Below, in pieces: positions 32,511 to 40,993 of a stretch of 64,000 nt of DNA. Numbering within the stretch: the stretch's first letter is position 1; each line of letters opens with the position of its first letter. Where the stretch lies: assembly GCA_964462515.1 (NCBI GenBank), contig CAYWXK010000002.1:124001-188000 (forward strand), in the 5' to 3' direction. Position numbers and translations under genes: made by a program. Under the pieces are notes generated by a model. It was not told where the DNA came from. It did not search any database and worked only from the letters and a program-made list of their open reading frames with translations. Source of the stretch: CAYWXK01 sp964462515. Its GTDB lineage: Bacteria > Planctomycetota > Phycisphaerae > Sedimentisphaerales > Anaerobacaceae.

Positions 32511-33875
32511 CTACAACGTCCATCCCTGCCGATACTGACGCTTGATGTATTTATTAGCCTCCGGCACATTGGTAATCTTCATATTCGGCCCATCCCAGAG
32601 CAGTTTCTTACCTGTGCGAATAGCAATATTGCCCAATAAAAGCACCTCGGTTATCGGCCCGGAGAAGTCAAAATTGGCAGTAGGGGGTTTGCCTCCCTTG
32701 CAGGCATCAATCCATTCCTGGTGGTGGCCGGGCGACCTCGGAATCGTTTTCGGCGGCAGCTTGTATTCTTTCATTTTCGACTCAGGTATCAGCCTCGGAC
32801 TGGCAGCACACCAGCCAGGTGCAAGTATTTTACCTTTCTGGCCGATAAACAAGCTGCCGCCGTCATTATCACCCAGCCGGCGGTCCGGCTCCAGTTCTTC
32901 AGGACGCGGCGGCGTATGCCCGCCATCATACCAGGTCAGTGCAACTTGCGGCATATCTCCACGAGCAGGAAACTCATACCGCACAATCGATTTCACCGGC
33001 CCGGTCTCTTCGTTGTTTCCTTCCTGGGAAACAAGCTCAACGCTTGTCGGGCAGCCAAGTTTTAATGCCCAGAAAATCGGAGAGCAGTTATGGATACCCA
33101 TATCGCCGAGCGGCCCCGTTCCAAAATCCCACCAGCCTCGCCATTTGAATGGCACATAAGCCGGATTATACGGCCGATGTGGTGCCGGGCCCAGCCAGAG
33201 GTCCCAATCCAGCGATGGCGGCGGTGTCGGAGTATCTTTGGGTCGAGCAATACCCTGCTGCCACCAATTGCCGGGCCTATCCGTCCAGGTGTGAACCTCA
33301 CGAACGGCCCCAATAGCACCATCCCAAATCCATTCGCACAGCAGTCGAATCCCCTCATCCGAATGGCCCTGGATACCCATCTGGGTGGCAACCTTGTTCT
33401 CGCGGGCAGCCTGTGCAACCATCCGTGCCTCATATATCGAGTGTGTCAGCGGTTTTTCGCAATAAACGTGCTTACCCATTTTTATCGCCATCATAGTTGC
33501 CACGGCGTGGATGTGGTCCGGCGTAGCGACTATCACCGCATCAATGTCTTTCTGCTTTTCAAGCATTTCACGAAAATCACGGTATTGTTTAGCGTTTGGG
33601 TATCGCTTGAACGTAGCTGCTGCCCGCTGCTGGTCCACATCGCACAGGGCTACAATATTTTCACTGCTGACCGCATCGAGGTTGTCAGCCCCTCTGCCGC
33701 CTACGCCAATCCCGGCTATGTTTAGCTTATCGCTTGGCGGAACCTGCCGTGAACCTCCCAGCACATACCTGGGCACAATTATAAGTGCTGCTGTCAGAGC
33801 AGCCGTATCATCTAAAAACCGGCGTCTTGAGAGCCTGCCGGTTTTGCGTTCTGGACTCGTCCTTTGAGGTTTCAT
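32511..33875 (-). CDS. Tat-exported Gfo/Idh/MocA oxidoreductase
   Basis: The start at 33875 follows GGAGA; the frame is open to 33902. The protein has 454 residues with a twin-arginine signal (LSRRRFLDDTAALTAALII). The Rossmann fold is NIAGIGVGGRGADNLDAV, followed by the EKPLTHS motif (YCEKPL) with the family's catalytic lysine. Such exported NAD(P)-type sugar oxidoreductases are expanded in Planctomycetota and may bind their cofactor tightly as glycoside- or sugar-oxidising enzymes. A related gene lies immediately upstream (33947). Confidence 0.85.
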   Translation of the reverse strand: MKPQRTSPERKTGRLSRRRFLDDTAALTAALIIVPRYVLGGSRQVPPSDKLNIAGIGVGGRGADNLDAVSSENIVALCDVDQQRAAATFKRYPNAKQYRDFREMLEKQKDIDAVIVATPDHIHAVATMMAIKMGKHVYCEKPLTHSIYEARMVAQAARENKVATQMGIQGHSDEGIRLLCEWIWDGAIGAVREVHTWTDRPGNWWQQGIARPKDTPTPPPSLDWDLWLGPAPHRPYNPAYVPFKWRGWWDFGTGPLGDMGIHNCSPIFWALKLGCPTSVELVSQEGNNEETGPVKSIVRYEFPARGDMPQVALTWYDGGHTPPRPEELEPDRRLGDNDGGSLFIGQKGKILAPGWCAASPRLIPESKMKEYKLPPKTIPRSPGHHQEWIDACKGGKPPTANFDFSGPITEVLLLGNIAIRTGKKLLWDGPNMKITNVPEANKYIKRQYRQGWTL

Positions 33876-33946
33876 ATCACAAATCTCCAATGAATGTGAC
33901 AAATAGAAGCCGTTTGATTTTTTCTTTTCTATTGTTCTCCGTTATG

Positions 33947-35371
33947 TTACAGTTGCCAGCCCTGTCTGTATTGGCGGTGGAGGAAATCATTGGCCTCGGA
34001 GATGTTTGTAATCTTCATATTCGGGCCGTCCCAATACAACTTTTTGCGCACCCGAATTGCAACATTGCCCAGCAGCAGTGTCCGCGTTACCATTCCTGAG
34101 AATTCGAAATTGGCGCCTGCCGGCTGGCCGCCCTTGCAGGCACTGAGCCATTCTTCGTGATGGCCGATAGACCTGGGGATGGTTCCGGGCGGTTGTTTGT
34201 AGGCCTGCATTTTCGAGTCGGGTATCAATCTCGGATTTTCGCCGGCAAAGCCGCTTAATATCTTGCCGTTGTCGCCTACAAATAACAGGCCCTCGTTGGG
34301 TATTTTTTGCCCTTGCAGCTCCTCCGGCTCGGCAGGCAGCAGACCACCATCGTACCAGAATAGCTTAACAGGCGGCATATCACCCCGAGCGGGGAATTCG
34401 TAGCGAATTATCGAGGCCCTCGGGTAAGTCTCTTTATTCAGCTCTAATGGAGCCCACATCTTGGGTGAAAATTCCGAACAACTGGCCTCTATGCTTGTGG
34501 GATGCTCAAGCTTTAGAACCCTGAAAATTGTATCGAAACTATAGCAGCCCATATCGCCCAATGCGCCGGTTCCAAAATCCCGCCAGCCGCGCCAGACTAA
34601 CGGCAGGTAGGCAGGATGATAAGGCCTGGACGGCGCAGGACCAAGCCACAGGTCCCAATCCAGTGTAGGCGGCACCGGCGGCGTATCATTGGGACGGTCA
34701 ATATCCTGAGGCCAAATCGGCCTGTTCGACCAGTTGTGGACCTCACGGACAGGACCGATTGCGCCGTCCCATATCCATTCGCGCAGCAAACGTGACCCTT
34801 CCGAGGCCTGATTTGCAGTTCCCAGTTGAGTGGCGACTTTATATTCTCGCGCTACCTCTGCGAGCTTCTGGGCCTCAAAGACGGTGTGACACAGTGGCTT
34901 TTGGCAGTAAACGTGTTTGCCTGCCTTCATTGCCATTATGGAGATTACAGCATGTGTGTGGTCCGGCGTAACCACCAGCACCGCGTCGAAGTCCTTGTGT
35001 TTGGCCAGCATAAAGTGGAAGTCGGTGTAAGCGGCACAATCGGTGTTCTGGTATTTTTCATCGACGATACGCTTGGCTCTATCACGATTATCGACGTCAA
35101 CATCACAGACGGCTACGATTCGAGTATCCGGTTTGTCCAGGAAGGTTTTCAGGTCCCGCGTGCCCTGGTCGCCTACACCGATGCAAGCAATATTGATTTT
35201 TTCGTTTGGCGAGATATTACGTGTGCCGCCAAGGACATACCGCGGCACAATGGTAAATCCCATTGTGGCCGCCACCCCACTCATAAACTCACGCCGAGAA
35301 ATACTGCCGCTTGCTTCTCGTCGGGACGAAGCCCGCCGCAGTCCGATTTTTGTTTTGCTGTAATTTTTCAT
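33947..35371 (-). CDS. Tat-exported Gfo/Idh/MocA oxidoreductase
   Basis: The start at 35371 follows AAAGGAGA and lies 1 base from the end of the kelch gene; the longer frame to 35449 is rejected. The protein has 474 residues with the twin-arginine signal SISRREFMSGVAATMGFTIV. It has the Rossmann motif NIACIGVGDQGTRDL and the YCQKPLCH motif, in which Gln replaces the usual Glu before Lys. It shares the C-terminal GNVAIR-KKLYWDGPNMKITN block with its neighbour, so the two are tandem paralogues. Confidence 0.85.
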   Translation of the reverse strand: MKNYSKTKIGLRRASSRREASGSISRREFMSGVAATMGFTIVPRYVLGGTRNISPNEKINIACIGVGDQGTRDLKTFLDKPDTRIVAVCDVDVDNRDRAKRIVDEKYQNTDCAAYTDFHFMLAKHKDFDAVLVVTPDHTHAVISIMAMKAGKHVYCQKPLCHTVFEAQKLAEVAREYKVATQLGTANQASEGSRLLREWIWDGAIGPVREVHNWSNRPIWPQDIDRPNDTPPVPPTLDWDLWLGPAPSRPYHPAYLPLVWRGWRDFGTGALGDMGCYSFDTIFRVLKLEHPTSIEASCSEFSPKMWAPLELNKETYPRASIIRYEFPARGDMPPVKLFWYDGGLLPAEPEELQGQKIPNEGLLFVGDNGKILSGFAGENPRLIPDSKMQAYKQPPGTIPRSIGHHEEWLSACKGGQPAGANFEFSGMVTRTLLLGNVAIRVRKKLYWDGPNMKITNISEANDFLHRQYRQGWQL

Positions 35372-35372
35372 A

Positions 35373-36443
35373 TTATTTTCTCCTTTTGGAGTCTTTGGGG
35401 AATGGATACCCCCACGTCTCCTTGCACTCGCATACATCCTCTGTAACATCCCAGAACCCGCCTGCTACATATATCTTGTTGTCAATCACACCGGCTACGG
35501 CACAACAGCGACCGCTCGGCATAGGTTCAGCTTCGCCGAATGTTTCGGTTTCCATATCAAAAAATTCTGCCCGATTGCTTCTTTTGTTCGTTACCTTGCT
35601 CATTCCCCCCAGCACAAACAGCTTCGACTCAATCGCCGCGTGTGTCGAATGCTGACTGAGATACCACTTTCGCTGCTCAATCCGCGGGACATTCAACTTT
35701 GTCCATTTGTCAGCCGCCACATCATACTTCAGCGCTCCATTAGCGTAGGTCTCAAAGTCGGTCTCGCCGTGGACAGCATAAATGTATCCGTTGTAGCTTC
35801 CATGCACAATAAACCGCGCTCCCTCCGGTAAGTCAGCCATTCTTTTATGCGTGTTGGTTCGCGGGTCATACCGAAATGTGCTTCTGTCAGCCAGGCCATC
35901 AGACCTCAGCGTTCTGGCGCCAAAGATGTATATATAATCACCAACGGTTACGGCGTAACAATACGACCGAGGGTGCGGAAGGGAGGCTGTCTCTGAGTAT
36001 TTGTCGGCTGCCGGGTCATATACCCAGGCTGTGTCTGTCATACTTACGTCTATTGCCTTGTTGTCGCCGCCGAAAAGGTAAATCATCCCCTCATAAACAG
36101 CGATGGCCGGCCAGCCTTTGGCATCCGGCATCGGCGATCCTTCACTCCACGAGTTGGTGGCAGGGTCGTAGATATGATGCAGCTTCACAGCTCTGGCCTC
36201 AAGTGCACCAGCCAGCGTATGCGGATTCATATTCACCCCGCCAAATAAGTGCAGCTTGCCGTTGACCACAGCCCCCGCACCACCAAACCTCGGAACAGGC
36301 ACATCAGCCAGCACCTTCCACCCCCCGGGCTGTAACTTCTGACCGGGTTTAGCCTCATCACAAGTCTTACAGCCATTCGACAAAGTAACCAAACAAGCGA
36401 CACAGACAGTCAGCGTCATCGCACCGCACCTGATTCTATTCAT
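35373..36443 (-). CDS. Kelch-repeat lipoprotein
   Basis: The ATG at 36443 (GGAGG upstream) begins a lipoprotein signal with LVTLSNGC at the cleavage site; the frame upstream overlaps the mttB-like gene and is discarded. The protein has 356 residues. Kelch repeats are clear: KLHLFGG, MIYLFGGDN, YIYIFGA, KLFVLGGMS and KIYVAGGFW with the following W and Y residues, about six blades. It may resemble kelch-type mutarotases or carbohydrate-binding propellers. It lies between two oxidoreductase genes and the methyltransferase gene in one leftward cluster. Confidence 0.8.
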   Translation of the reverse strand: MNRIRCGAMTLTVCVACLVTLSNGCKTCDEAKPGQKLQPGGWKVLADVPVPRFGGAGAVVNGKLHLFGGVNMNPHTLAGALEARAVKLHHIYDPATNSWSEGSPMPDAKGWPAIAVYEGMIYLFGGDNKAIDVSMTDTAWVYDPAADKYSETASLPHPRSYCYAVTVGDYIYIFGARTLRSDGLADRSTFRYDPRTNTHKRMADLPEGARFIVHGSYNGYIYAVHGETDFETYANGALKYDVAADKWTKLNVPRIEQRKWYLSQHSTHAAIESKLFVLGGMSKVTNKRSNRAEFFDMETETFGEAEPMPSGRCCAVAGVIDNKIYVAGGFWDVTEDVCECKETWGYPFPKDSKRRK

Positions 36444-36501
36444 AATCTTTGCGCCTCCCCAAAAATAATGATAAGCGAACATTTTTGGTCTTTTCAAAAA
36501 A

Positions 36502-37938
36502 CTATCCCAACTGCCGTTTCGCACACTCCACGATGCGATTGATTTCTTTCGCCAAGTCCTCGTCAATTGGTTCAGGCTCATGCGTTCCGAGAATCTGATT
36601 AACCTGCTCACGAGCACGGTCAGCCATCGAACTTTGTCCCTGGCTCTCCCAGATATTGTAAGTCTGCCTCGTCCAGACCAAACTCGGCAGCCAAAGCTCC
36701 CGCCGGAAGTGTTCAACCGTATGCTGCTCTGCAAGAAAGTTGCCTCCAGGCCCAACTGTATTTACCACGTCAATGGCAAGGTTTTCGCTATTGACATCGA
36801 ACCCTCGCACGATTCGCTTGACATAGTTTGCCAGCTCGTTGTCGATGGCCAGCCAGAGGAGGCTGCCGGCATGGTCGGTTCCGCAGATGCCGCAATGTCC
36901 GAAGGTATCCGCGCCGGCTAATGCTCCTAAAAGCATCGTGGCTGCCTTTTCAATGCCGGCTTGAGCATCGGGCAGCTTTGCATCGGTAAGACCCACGTTA
37001 ATATACACCGGAAAACCATAAAAGCGTGCCATCTGAACCATTGCCACAGCCATCAGTCCCTGCTCGGGCGAGCCAAATGAGCAAATGCTCGTGCGTGGAT
37101 CCATAATGTGCGGAATCCCGCCATACGCTACTGCTGTCCCCGGTGCAAATAATTGGGTGATGACAACTCCGGCAAGAATTTCAGCATTTTCCTGCGCCAG
37201 TGTGCCGGCCAGAGTTGCAGGGGCGGTTCCGGAGGTCATCGCCATCGGGCCGATGCTGACAGGCTGGCCCGCCTGCGCAAACTCCTTAACAATATCCAGA
37301 CCGTCTTTCGGCAACTGCAATGGACTTATCGGTTCCAGAAACGCCTCGACCATCGGATTAGCACGCAATTGGGCGTCGCCGCCGGCAACAGCACGATATA
37401 TATCGAGAATGTAACGAGCAGTCTGGCCGTTGCGAACCCAGCAGCGGCTCGGCTTTGTTGTGCGTTTGACCAGCTCACCTGTCAAGACCACATCACGATA
37501 ATTCTGCGATAATTCCTGTGGCTGGGCCATCGACCCGACTATGTTGATATTCTCCAGCGCATCACCCAGACATACGGCATCATATAAGTCCTGCATAGAA
37601 GCCGGACGAAGGTAACCGGTCTGCAAATCTATCCAGCCGAATTGCCCGGGGCTGGACATCAGCACAAAATCACCATAGCCAAAACGAGCGCTATATTTTT
37701 TATCACGACCATACAGAACATATCGTTTGCCGGCACGGGCAACACAGTCCATAACGAGCTTTTCGGGCAGGCGTGCAATCGGACTATTGCGGTCCACCCT
37801 GGCGCCGGCTTGCTCCAGCAGCTTGAGCACATTATCGTGATGAACCATAATGCCGGTATCGCGAAGGATAATTATAGTAGCATTATGGATGGCTTGTATT
37901 TCGCGGTCAGAAAGAATCTGGACTTTTATAGTCGCCAT
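36502..37938 (-). CDS. MttB-family corrinoid methyltransferase (non-pyrrolysine)
   Basis: The protein has 478 residues, similar to trimethylamine methyltransferase-family COG5598 members. Motifs include the N-terminal HNATIIILRDTGIMV, the ARAGKRYVLYGRD region, PMAMTSGTAPATLAGTLAQENAEILAGVV and GGNFLAEQHTVEHFRRELW. There is no in-frame TAG, so it lacks pyrrolysine and belongs to the class that includes glycine betaine demethylases. Such enzymes transfer a methyl group from a quaternary amine to a corrinoid protein. No corrinoid protein gene lies next to it. The adjacent oxidoreductases may process the rest of the substrate. Confidence 0.85.
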   Translation of the reverse strand: MATIKVQILSDREIQAIHNATIIILRDTGIMVHHDNVLKLLEQAGARVDRNSPIARLPEKLVMDCVARAGKRYVLYGRDKKYSARFGYGDFVLMSSPGQFGWIDLQTGYLRPASMQDLYDAVCLGDALENINIVGSMAQPQELSQNYRDVVLTGELVKRTTKPSRCWVRNGQTARYILDIYRAVAGGDAQLRANPMVEAFLEPISPLQLPKDGLDIVKEFAQAGQPVSIGPMAMTSGTAPATLAGTLAQENAEILAGVVITQLFAPGTAVAYGGIPHIMDPRTSICSFGSPEQGLMAVAMVQMARFYGFPVYINVGLTDAKLPDAQAGIEKAATMLLGALAGADTFGHCGICGTDHAGSLLWLAIDNELANYVKRIVRGFDVNSENLAIDVVNTVGPGGNFLAEQHTVEHFRRELWLPSLVWTRQTYNIWESQGQSSMADRAREQVNQILGTHEPEPIDEDLAKEINRIVECAKRQLG

Positions 37939-37971
37939 ATCTGAATCTCTCTTTGTCTGCCAGCGTAGGCG

Positions 37972-39072
37972 TTAGCGTTTCGGCGAACGCCACAGGTCAA
38001 TAGGCACTTTAACACCTTTGGGTCGGAACGGCAGCTCGATTTTACAGCCGGTCCCTGCCGATTGGTAGCCCGCATACAATACTTCCTGCACAACCCGCCC
38101 GTCTTCGCCGGTTGCCTGCGGATTTTCTTTGCCGCGGACACACCGAGCAAAATGCCTCATCTCCTGCGGAAACCCATAATTCCACAGCTCCTCAAACACA
38201 GGCCAGCTCCAGCCCTTCGTCGAAGGTGCCTTCTCAACTGCATAGCCATACCCATATTCACTGAAGGTAGGTAAGGCGTTTCCCATATGCAGGTCAGCGT
38301 ATGTTACACCGCCTTCACCATAGACCTCAATTCGGTCTTCCATCCCGCCCCGGCGTGCCCAGCTATCCTCGACAACGCCGACAGAGTCGTTGGCAAATTC
38401 TATAATGCAGATAGAGTTATCTTCACCTTTTGTCTTGTTGCTATGAGCGTATGTCCCCATCTGGCAATAAACATTTTTGATTTTAGGCCGGTTCAAAAAC
38501 CAATAGCAAAATGCGATGCCGTGACAGCCCATATCCATAAATACGCCGCCGCCACTCTTCTCAACATCCCAGAACCACGGTGCGTGCGGACCAAAGTGTT
38601 TTTCGCTCTGCTTGACCATATATGCCTTACCAAAGGCGCCCTGCTCTGCCATTTCTTTGGCCTTAACATACTTGGGCGTAAAGAAAAGCTCCTCCGCATA
38701 TAGTAGCAGCACGCCCTTACGCTTGCAGGTTTCAATCATCAAGTCCGCCTCTTCCAGCGTCATACACAATGGCTTCTCGCACAATACGTGCTTACCGGCG
38801 TTGGCAATATTGATGGTCATTTGCGCGTGCAGATAATTTGGCGCAGCAATCGTTACCATTTCGATGTCATCTTCCTTCAGCATCTTTTTATAATCCGTAA
38901 AGATGCGGGGAATATTGTATTTTTTTGCTAACTTTTCCGCGTTGCCCGGCGTCGGCGAGGCCACCGCGACAACCTGCGCCTCATCAGAAACCTGCGCAAA
39001 TGAATAAGCGTGAATATCCGCCTCAAACTGCGAGCCAATTATTCCGACCTTGACCGGTCCTTTGTTAGCCAT
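37972..39072 (-). CDS. Cytoplasmic Gfo/Idh/MocA oxidoreductase
   Basis: The protein has 366 residues and no signal peptide. The Rossmann motif is VKVGIIGSQFEADIHAYSF, followed by CEKPLCMTLEEAD with the catalytic lysine, and the second domain GGGVFMDMGCHGIAFCYWF. Unlike the two exported relatives at 32511 and 33947 it is cytoplasmic. It lies 33 bases upstream of the MttB-like gene in the same direction, so a joint role in breakdown of one substrate is plausible. Confidence 0.85.
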   Translation of the reverse strand: MANKGPVKVGIIGSQFEADIHAYSFAQVSDEAQVVAVASPTPGNAEKLAKKYNIPRIFTDYKKMLKEDDIEMVTIAAPNYLHAQMTINIANAGKHVLCEKPLCMTLEEADLMIETCKRKGVLLLYAEELFFTPKYVKAKEMAEQGAFGKAYMVKQSEKHFGPHAPWFWDVEKSGGGVFMDMGCHGIAFCYWFLNRPKIKNVYCQMGTYAHSNKTKGEDNSICIIEFANDSVGVVEDSWARRGGMEDRIEVYGEGGVTYADLHMGNALPTFSEYGYGYAVEKAPSTKGWSWPVFEELWNYGFPQEMRHFARCVRGKENPQATGEDGRVVQEVLYAGYQSAGTGCKIELPFRPKGVKVPIDLWRSPKR

Positions 39073-39094
39073 ACATCCGCTCCTTCTTTTATTA

Positions 39095-39697
39095 CTACAA
39101 TTCCTGTCTGCCGGTTATTGCATCGGTAAGGATTTTACTGCTTGCGTATTCGATGGTGCTGCCGGTTGGAATTCCCCTCGCCAGGCGCGTAATCCTGACG
39201 CCTGTGGGTTTAAGCAGCGAGCTTACATAAAGTGCCGTGCCGTCGCCTGCTATATTAGGATTAGTTGCCATTATCACTTCTTTTATGCCGCCGTGATGGA
39301 CACGCTCAACGAGCTTGTCAATAGTCAAATCGCCCGGCTCGATTCCTTCAAGCGGTGCGATATGCCCGCCGAGCACGTGATAGACCCACTTGCACGCTCC
39401 TGTCTTCTCCAGACTTATGACGTCTTTAGGCTGCTCAACAACACAAATCAAACTTTTATCGCGACGTTCATCTGAGCAAATCTGGCAAATCGGCTGTTCT
39501 GAAAGATTGTAGCAGACCTCGCAGCGTTTGATTTTTGTTTTGACATCCCGAATCGCATCAGCCAGCGCCATTGCTTCTGCCGGCTCAGCTTTCAAGATAT
39601 GAAAAGCAAGTCTCTCAGCCGTTTTGGGCCCTACCCCCGGCAGCTTGCCGAGTTCTTCTATCAGCCGGTTCAGACTCTCTGTGTATGCGTTGCTCAT
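39095..39697 (-). CDS. recR: Recombination protein RecR
   Basis: The protein has 200 residues, as expected. It has the N-terminal helix-hairpin-helix (LGKLPGVGPKTAERLAFHIL), the zinc finger CEVCYNLSEQPICQICSD, the Toprim domain (ICVVEQPKDVISLE), and the C-terminal Walker-B-like stretch (VIMATNPNIAGDGTALYV). With RecF and RecO it loads RecA at gaps. It is immediately upstream of the oxidoreductase gene at 39072. Confidence 0.95.
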   Translation of the reverse strand: MSNAYTESLNRLIEELGKLPGVGPKTAERLAFHILKAEPAEAMALADAIRDVKTKIKRCEVCYNLSEQPICQICSDERRDKSLICVVEQPKDVISLEKTGACKWVYHVLGGHIAPLEGIEPGDLTIDKLVERVHHGGIKEVIMATNPNIAGDGTALYVSSLLKPTGVRITRLARGIPTGSTIEYASSKILTDAITGRQEL

Positions 39698-39730
39698 AAT
39701 TTATATATACCATTCGCACCGGAGATGTCA

Positions 39731-39761
39731 ACTCCGTTAGAAAGAAGCTTTCTAACGGAGT
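39731..39761. repeat. Perfect 14-bp hairpin with 3-base loop
   Basis: ACTCCGTTAGAAAG (39731-39744) and CTTTCTAACGGAGT (39748-39761) are exact complements around AAG. It lies 34 bases upstream of the recR start. There is no T run on either side, so it is more likely a palindromic element than a terminator. Confidence 0.7.
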
Positions 39762-39914
39762 CAACGAACAGAACGCCAGAGAAATTGGAAATGCTCTGTG
39801 ATGTGTAGCGAAAAAGTGTTTTGCGTGATTTCTTTTGCTTTTCTATAAGTAGTAGCAGGGTAAGCCAATAATTCTGATGCTTAGCAGAAATAGTCTAATC
39901 TATGGAACGTATCG

Positions 39915-40055
39915 TTATGTTTTTGCGTGCATTTTAGAATTGCCTGCCAGATTTCTGGTTACTTGCACCACAAACGAGCCAACATGGTAGAACAGGTAAA
40001 TCGCTCCAAAGAGGCAAATTGCCTTGAATACCATATCTGTTAGAATCTCATTCAT
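39915..40055 (-). CDS. Small 46-residue membrane protein
   Basis: A short frame starts at ATG 40055 behind AAAGG at ~9 bases and ends at TAA 39915. It encodes a 46-residue protein with one transmembrane segment (KAICLFGAIYLFYHVGSFVVQV) and polar ends. Good start context, a clean hydrophobic helix and a position in a 600-base gap support it. It is divergent to phoB and adjacent to the phosphate-regulon control region. There is no homology that I recognise. Confidence 0.45.
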   Translation of the reverse strand: MNEILTDMVFKAICLFGAIYLFYHVGSFVVQVTRNLAGNSKMHAKT

Positions 40056-40173
40056 TTACTTGACCTTTCAATCAAACACCCATTGGTAAATATGCCTTGC
40101 TACAATGCGCACGTGCGCGCGAGTCTTTCTATTAACAATCTACTCCAGAAATGCTAAAAACCGGTTAGGTTTG

Positions 40174-40190
40174 TGTTAGAATTGCGCTAA
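40174..40190 (-). promoter_or_regulatory. Candidate PhoB-type regulatory site upstream of phoB
   Basis: On the minus strand the sequence is TTAGCGCAATTCTAACA, two TTANCN-like hexamers spaced by CAATT. A 13-of-17 match (TTAACACAATTTTAGCA) lies at 42775-42791 upstream of the next phosphate-regulon gene. The half-sites resemble the TTAACA-N5-TTAACA Pho box of Gram-positive bacteria. Confidence 0.4.
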
Positions 40191-40306
40191 TTTTAGGAAA
40201 ACCACTTTATCAGGATTCCGAGAATTGATAAATTAGCTGATGATATTGGGAGTTTCAACCTGAAGGATTTCTGAGAATCAGGCAAATATCTTTATCGAGT
40301 GTCCAG

Positions 40307-40990
40307 ATGGATAAGCCAACGATACTTGTAGTAGATGATGAAGAAGATATTGTGGAGCTGGTAGAGCTGAATATTGCGCGGGAGGGTTACAAGGTCCTGG
40401 CCTGTGGGACGGGCGAGAAAGCACTTGAGATAGCACACTCGAAGCTGCCGGACATGGTGATTCTCGATTTGATGCTGCCGGGGATAGATGGTCTTGAGGT
40501 ATGCAGACGGTTGAAGAGCCACCCGAAGACCGAGCAAATCCCCATAGTAATCCTCAGCGCCAAGGGGGAAGAGGCGGACATCGTGACCGGGCTTGAGCTC
40601 GGAGCAGACGACTATATCACCAAACCATTTAGTGGTAAGGTATTGGTAGCGCGGGTCCGAAGGGTCCTGCGGAGGGTGACTGCACCCGCTGGAGATAAAG
40701 CCGCAATACGAATCCACGATATAACTATCGACCCTGCGCGTCGGGAAGTGCTGGTCAAAAATAAACCGGTTGAGCTTACTTTTACGGAGTTCAACATCCT
40801 TTATGCATTGGCAAAGCGTCCCGGTTTGGTTCACACGCGATATCAGATTGTGGATTTGTTGCATGGCAGTGATTACGTCGTCACAGATAGAACGGTAGAT
40901 GTTCAGATAGTGTCACTGCGAAGGAAGCTCGGTAGCTACGGCGAATATATAGAAACCGTGCGAGGTGTAGGGTACCGCTTTAAGGATTAA
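40307..40990 (+). CDS. phoB: PhoB-like response regulator
   Basis: The protein has 227 residues, OmpR/PhoB architecture. The receiver domain has the acidic pocket (VVDDEED), the phosphoacceptor aspartate in VILDLMLPGIDGLEV, and the lysine in YITKPFS. The C-terminal winged helix is IRIHDITIDPARREV through TVDVQIVSLRRKLG...IETVRGVGYRF. It is 3 bases from a PhoR-like kinase and upstream of a pst operon, so it controls the phosphate-starvation response. The DNA-binding recognition helix DRTVDVQIVSLRRKL is well conserved. Confidence 0.92.
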   Translation: MDKPTILVVDDEEDIVELVELNIAREGYKVLACGTGEKALEIAHSKLPDMVILDLMLPGIDGLEVCRRLKSHPKTEQIPIVILSAKGEEADIVTGLELGADDYITKPFSGKVLVARVRRVLRRVTAPAGDKAAIRIHDITIDPARREVLVKNKPVELTFTEFNILYALAKRPGLVHTRYQIVDLLHGSDYVVTDRTVDVQIVSLRRKLGSYGEYIETVRGVGYRFKD

Positions 40991-40993
40991 TCA

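Noticed and set aside
36502..37938. Pyrrolysine-containing trimethylamine methyltransferase
   Set aside because: The frame has no in-frame TAG, so it belongs to the non-pyrrolysine class.
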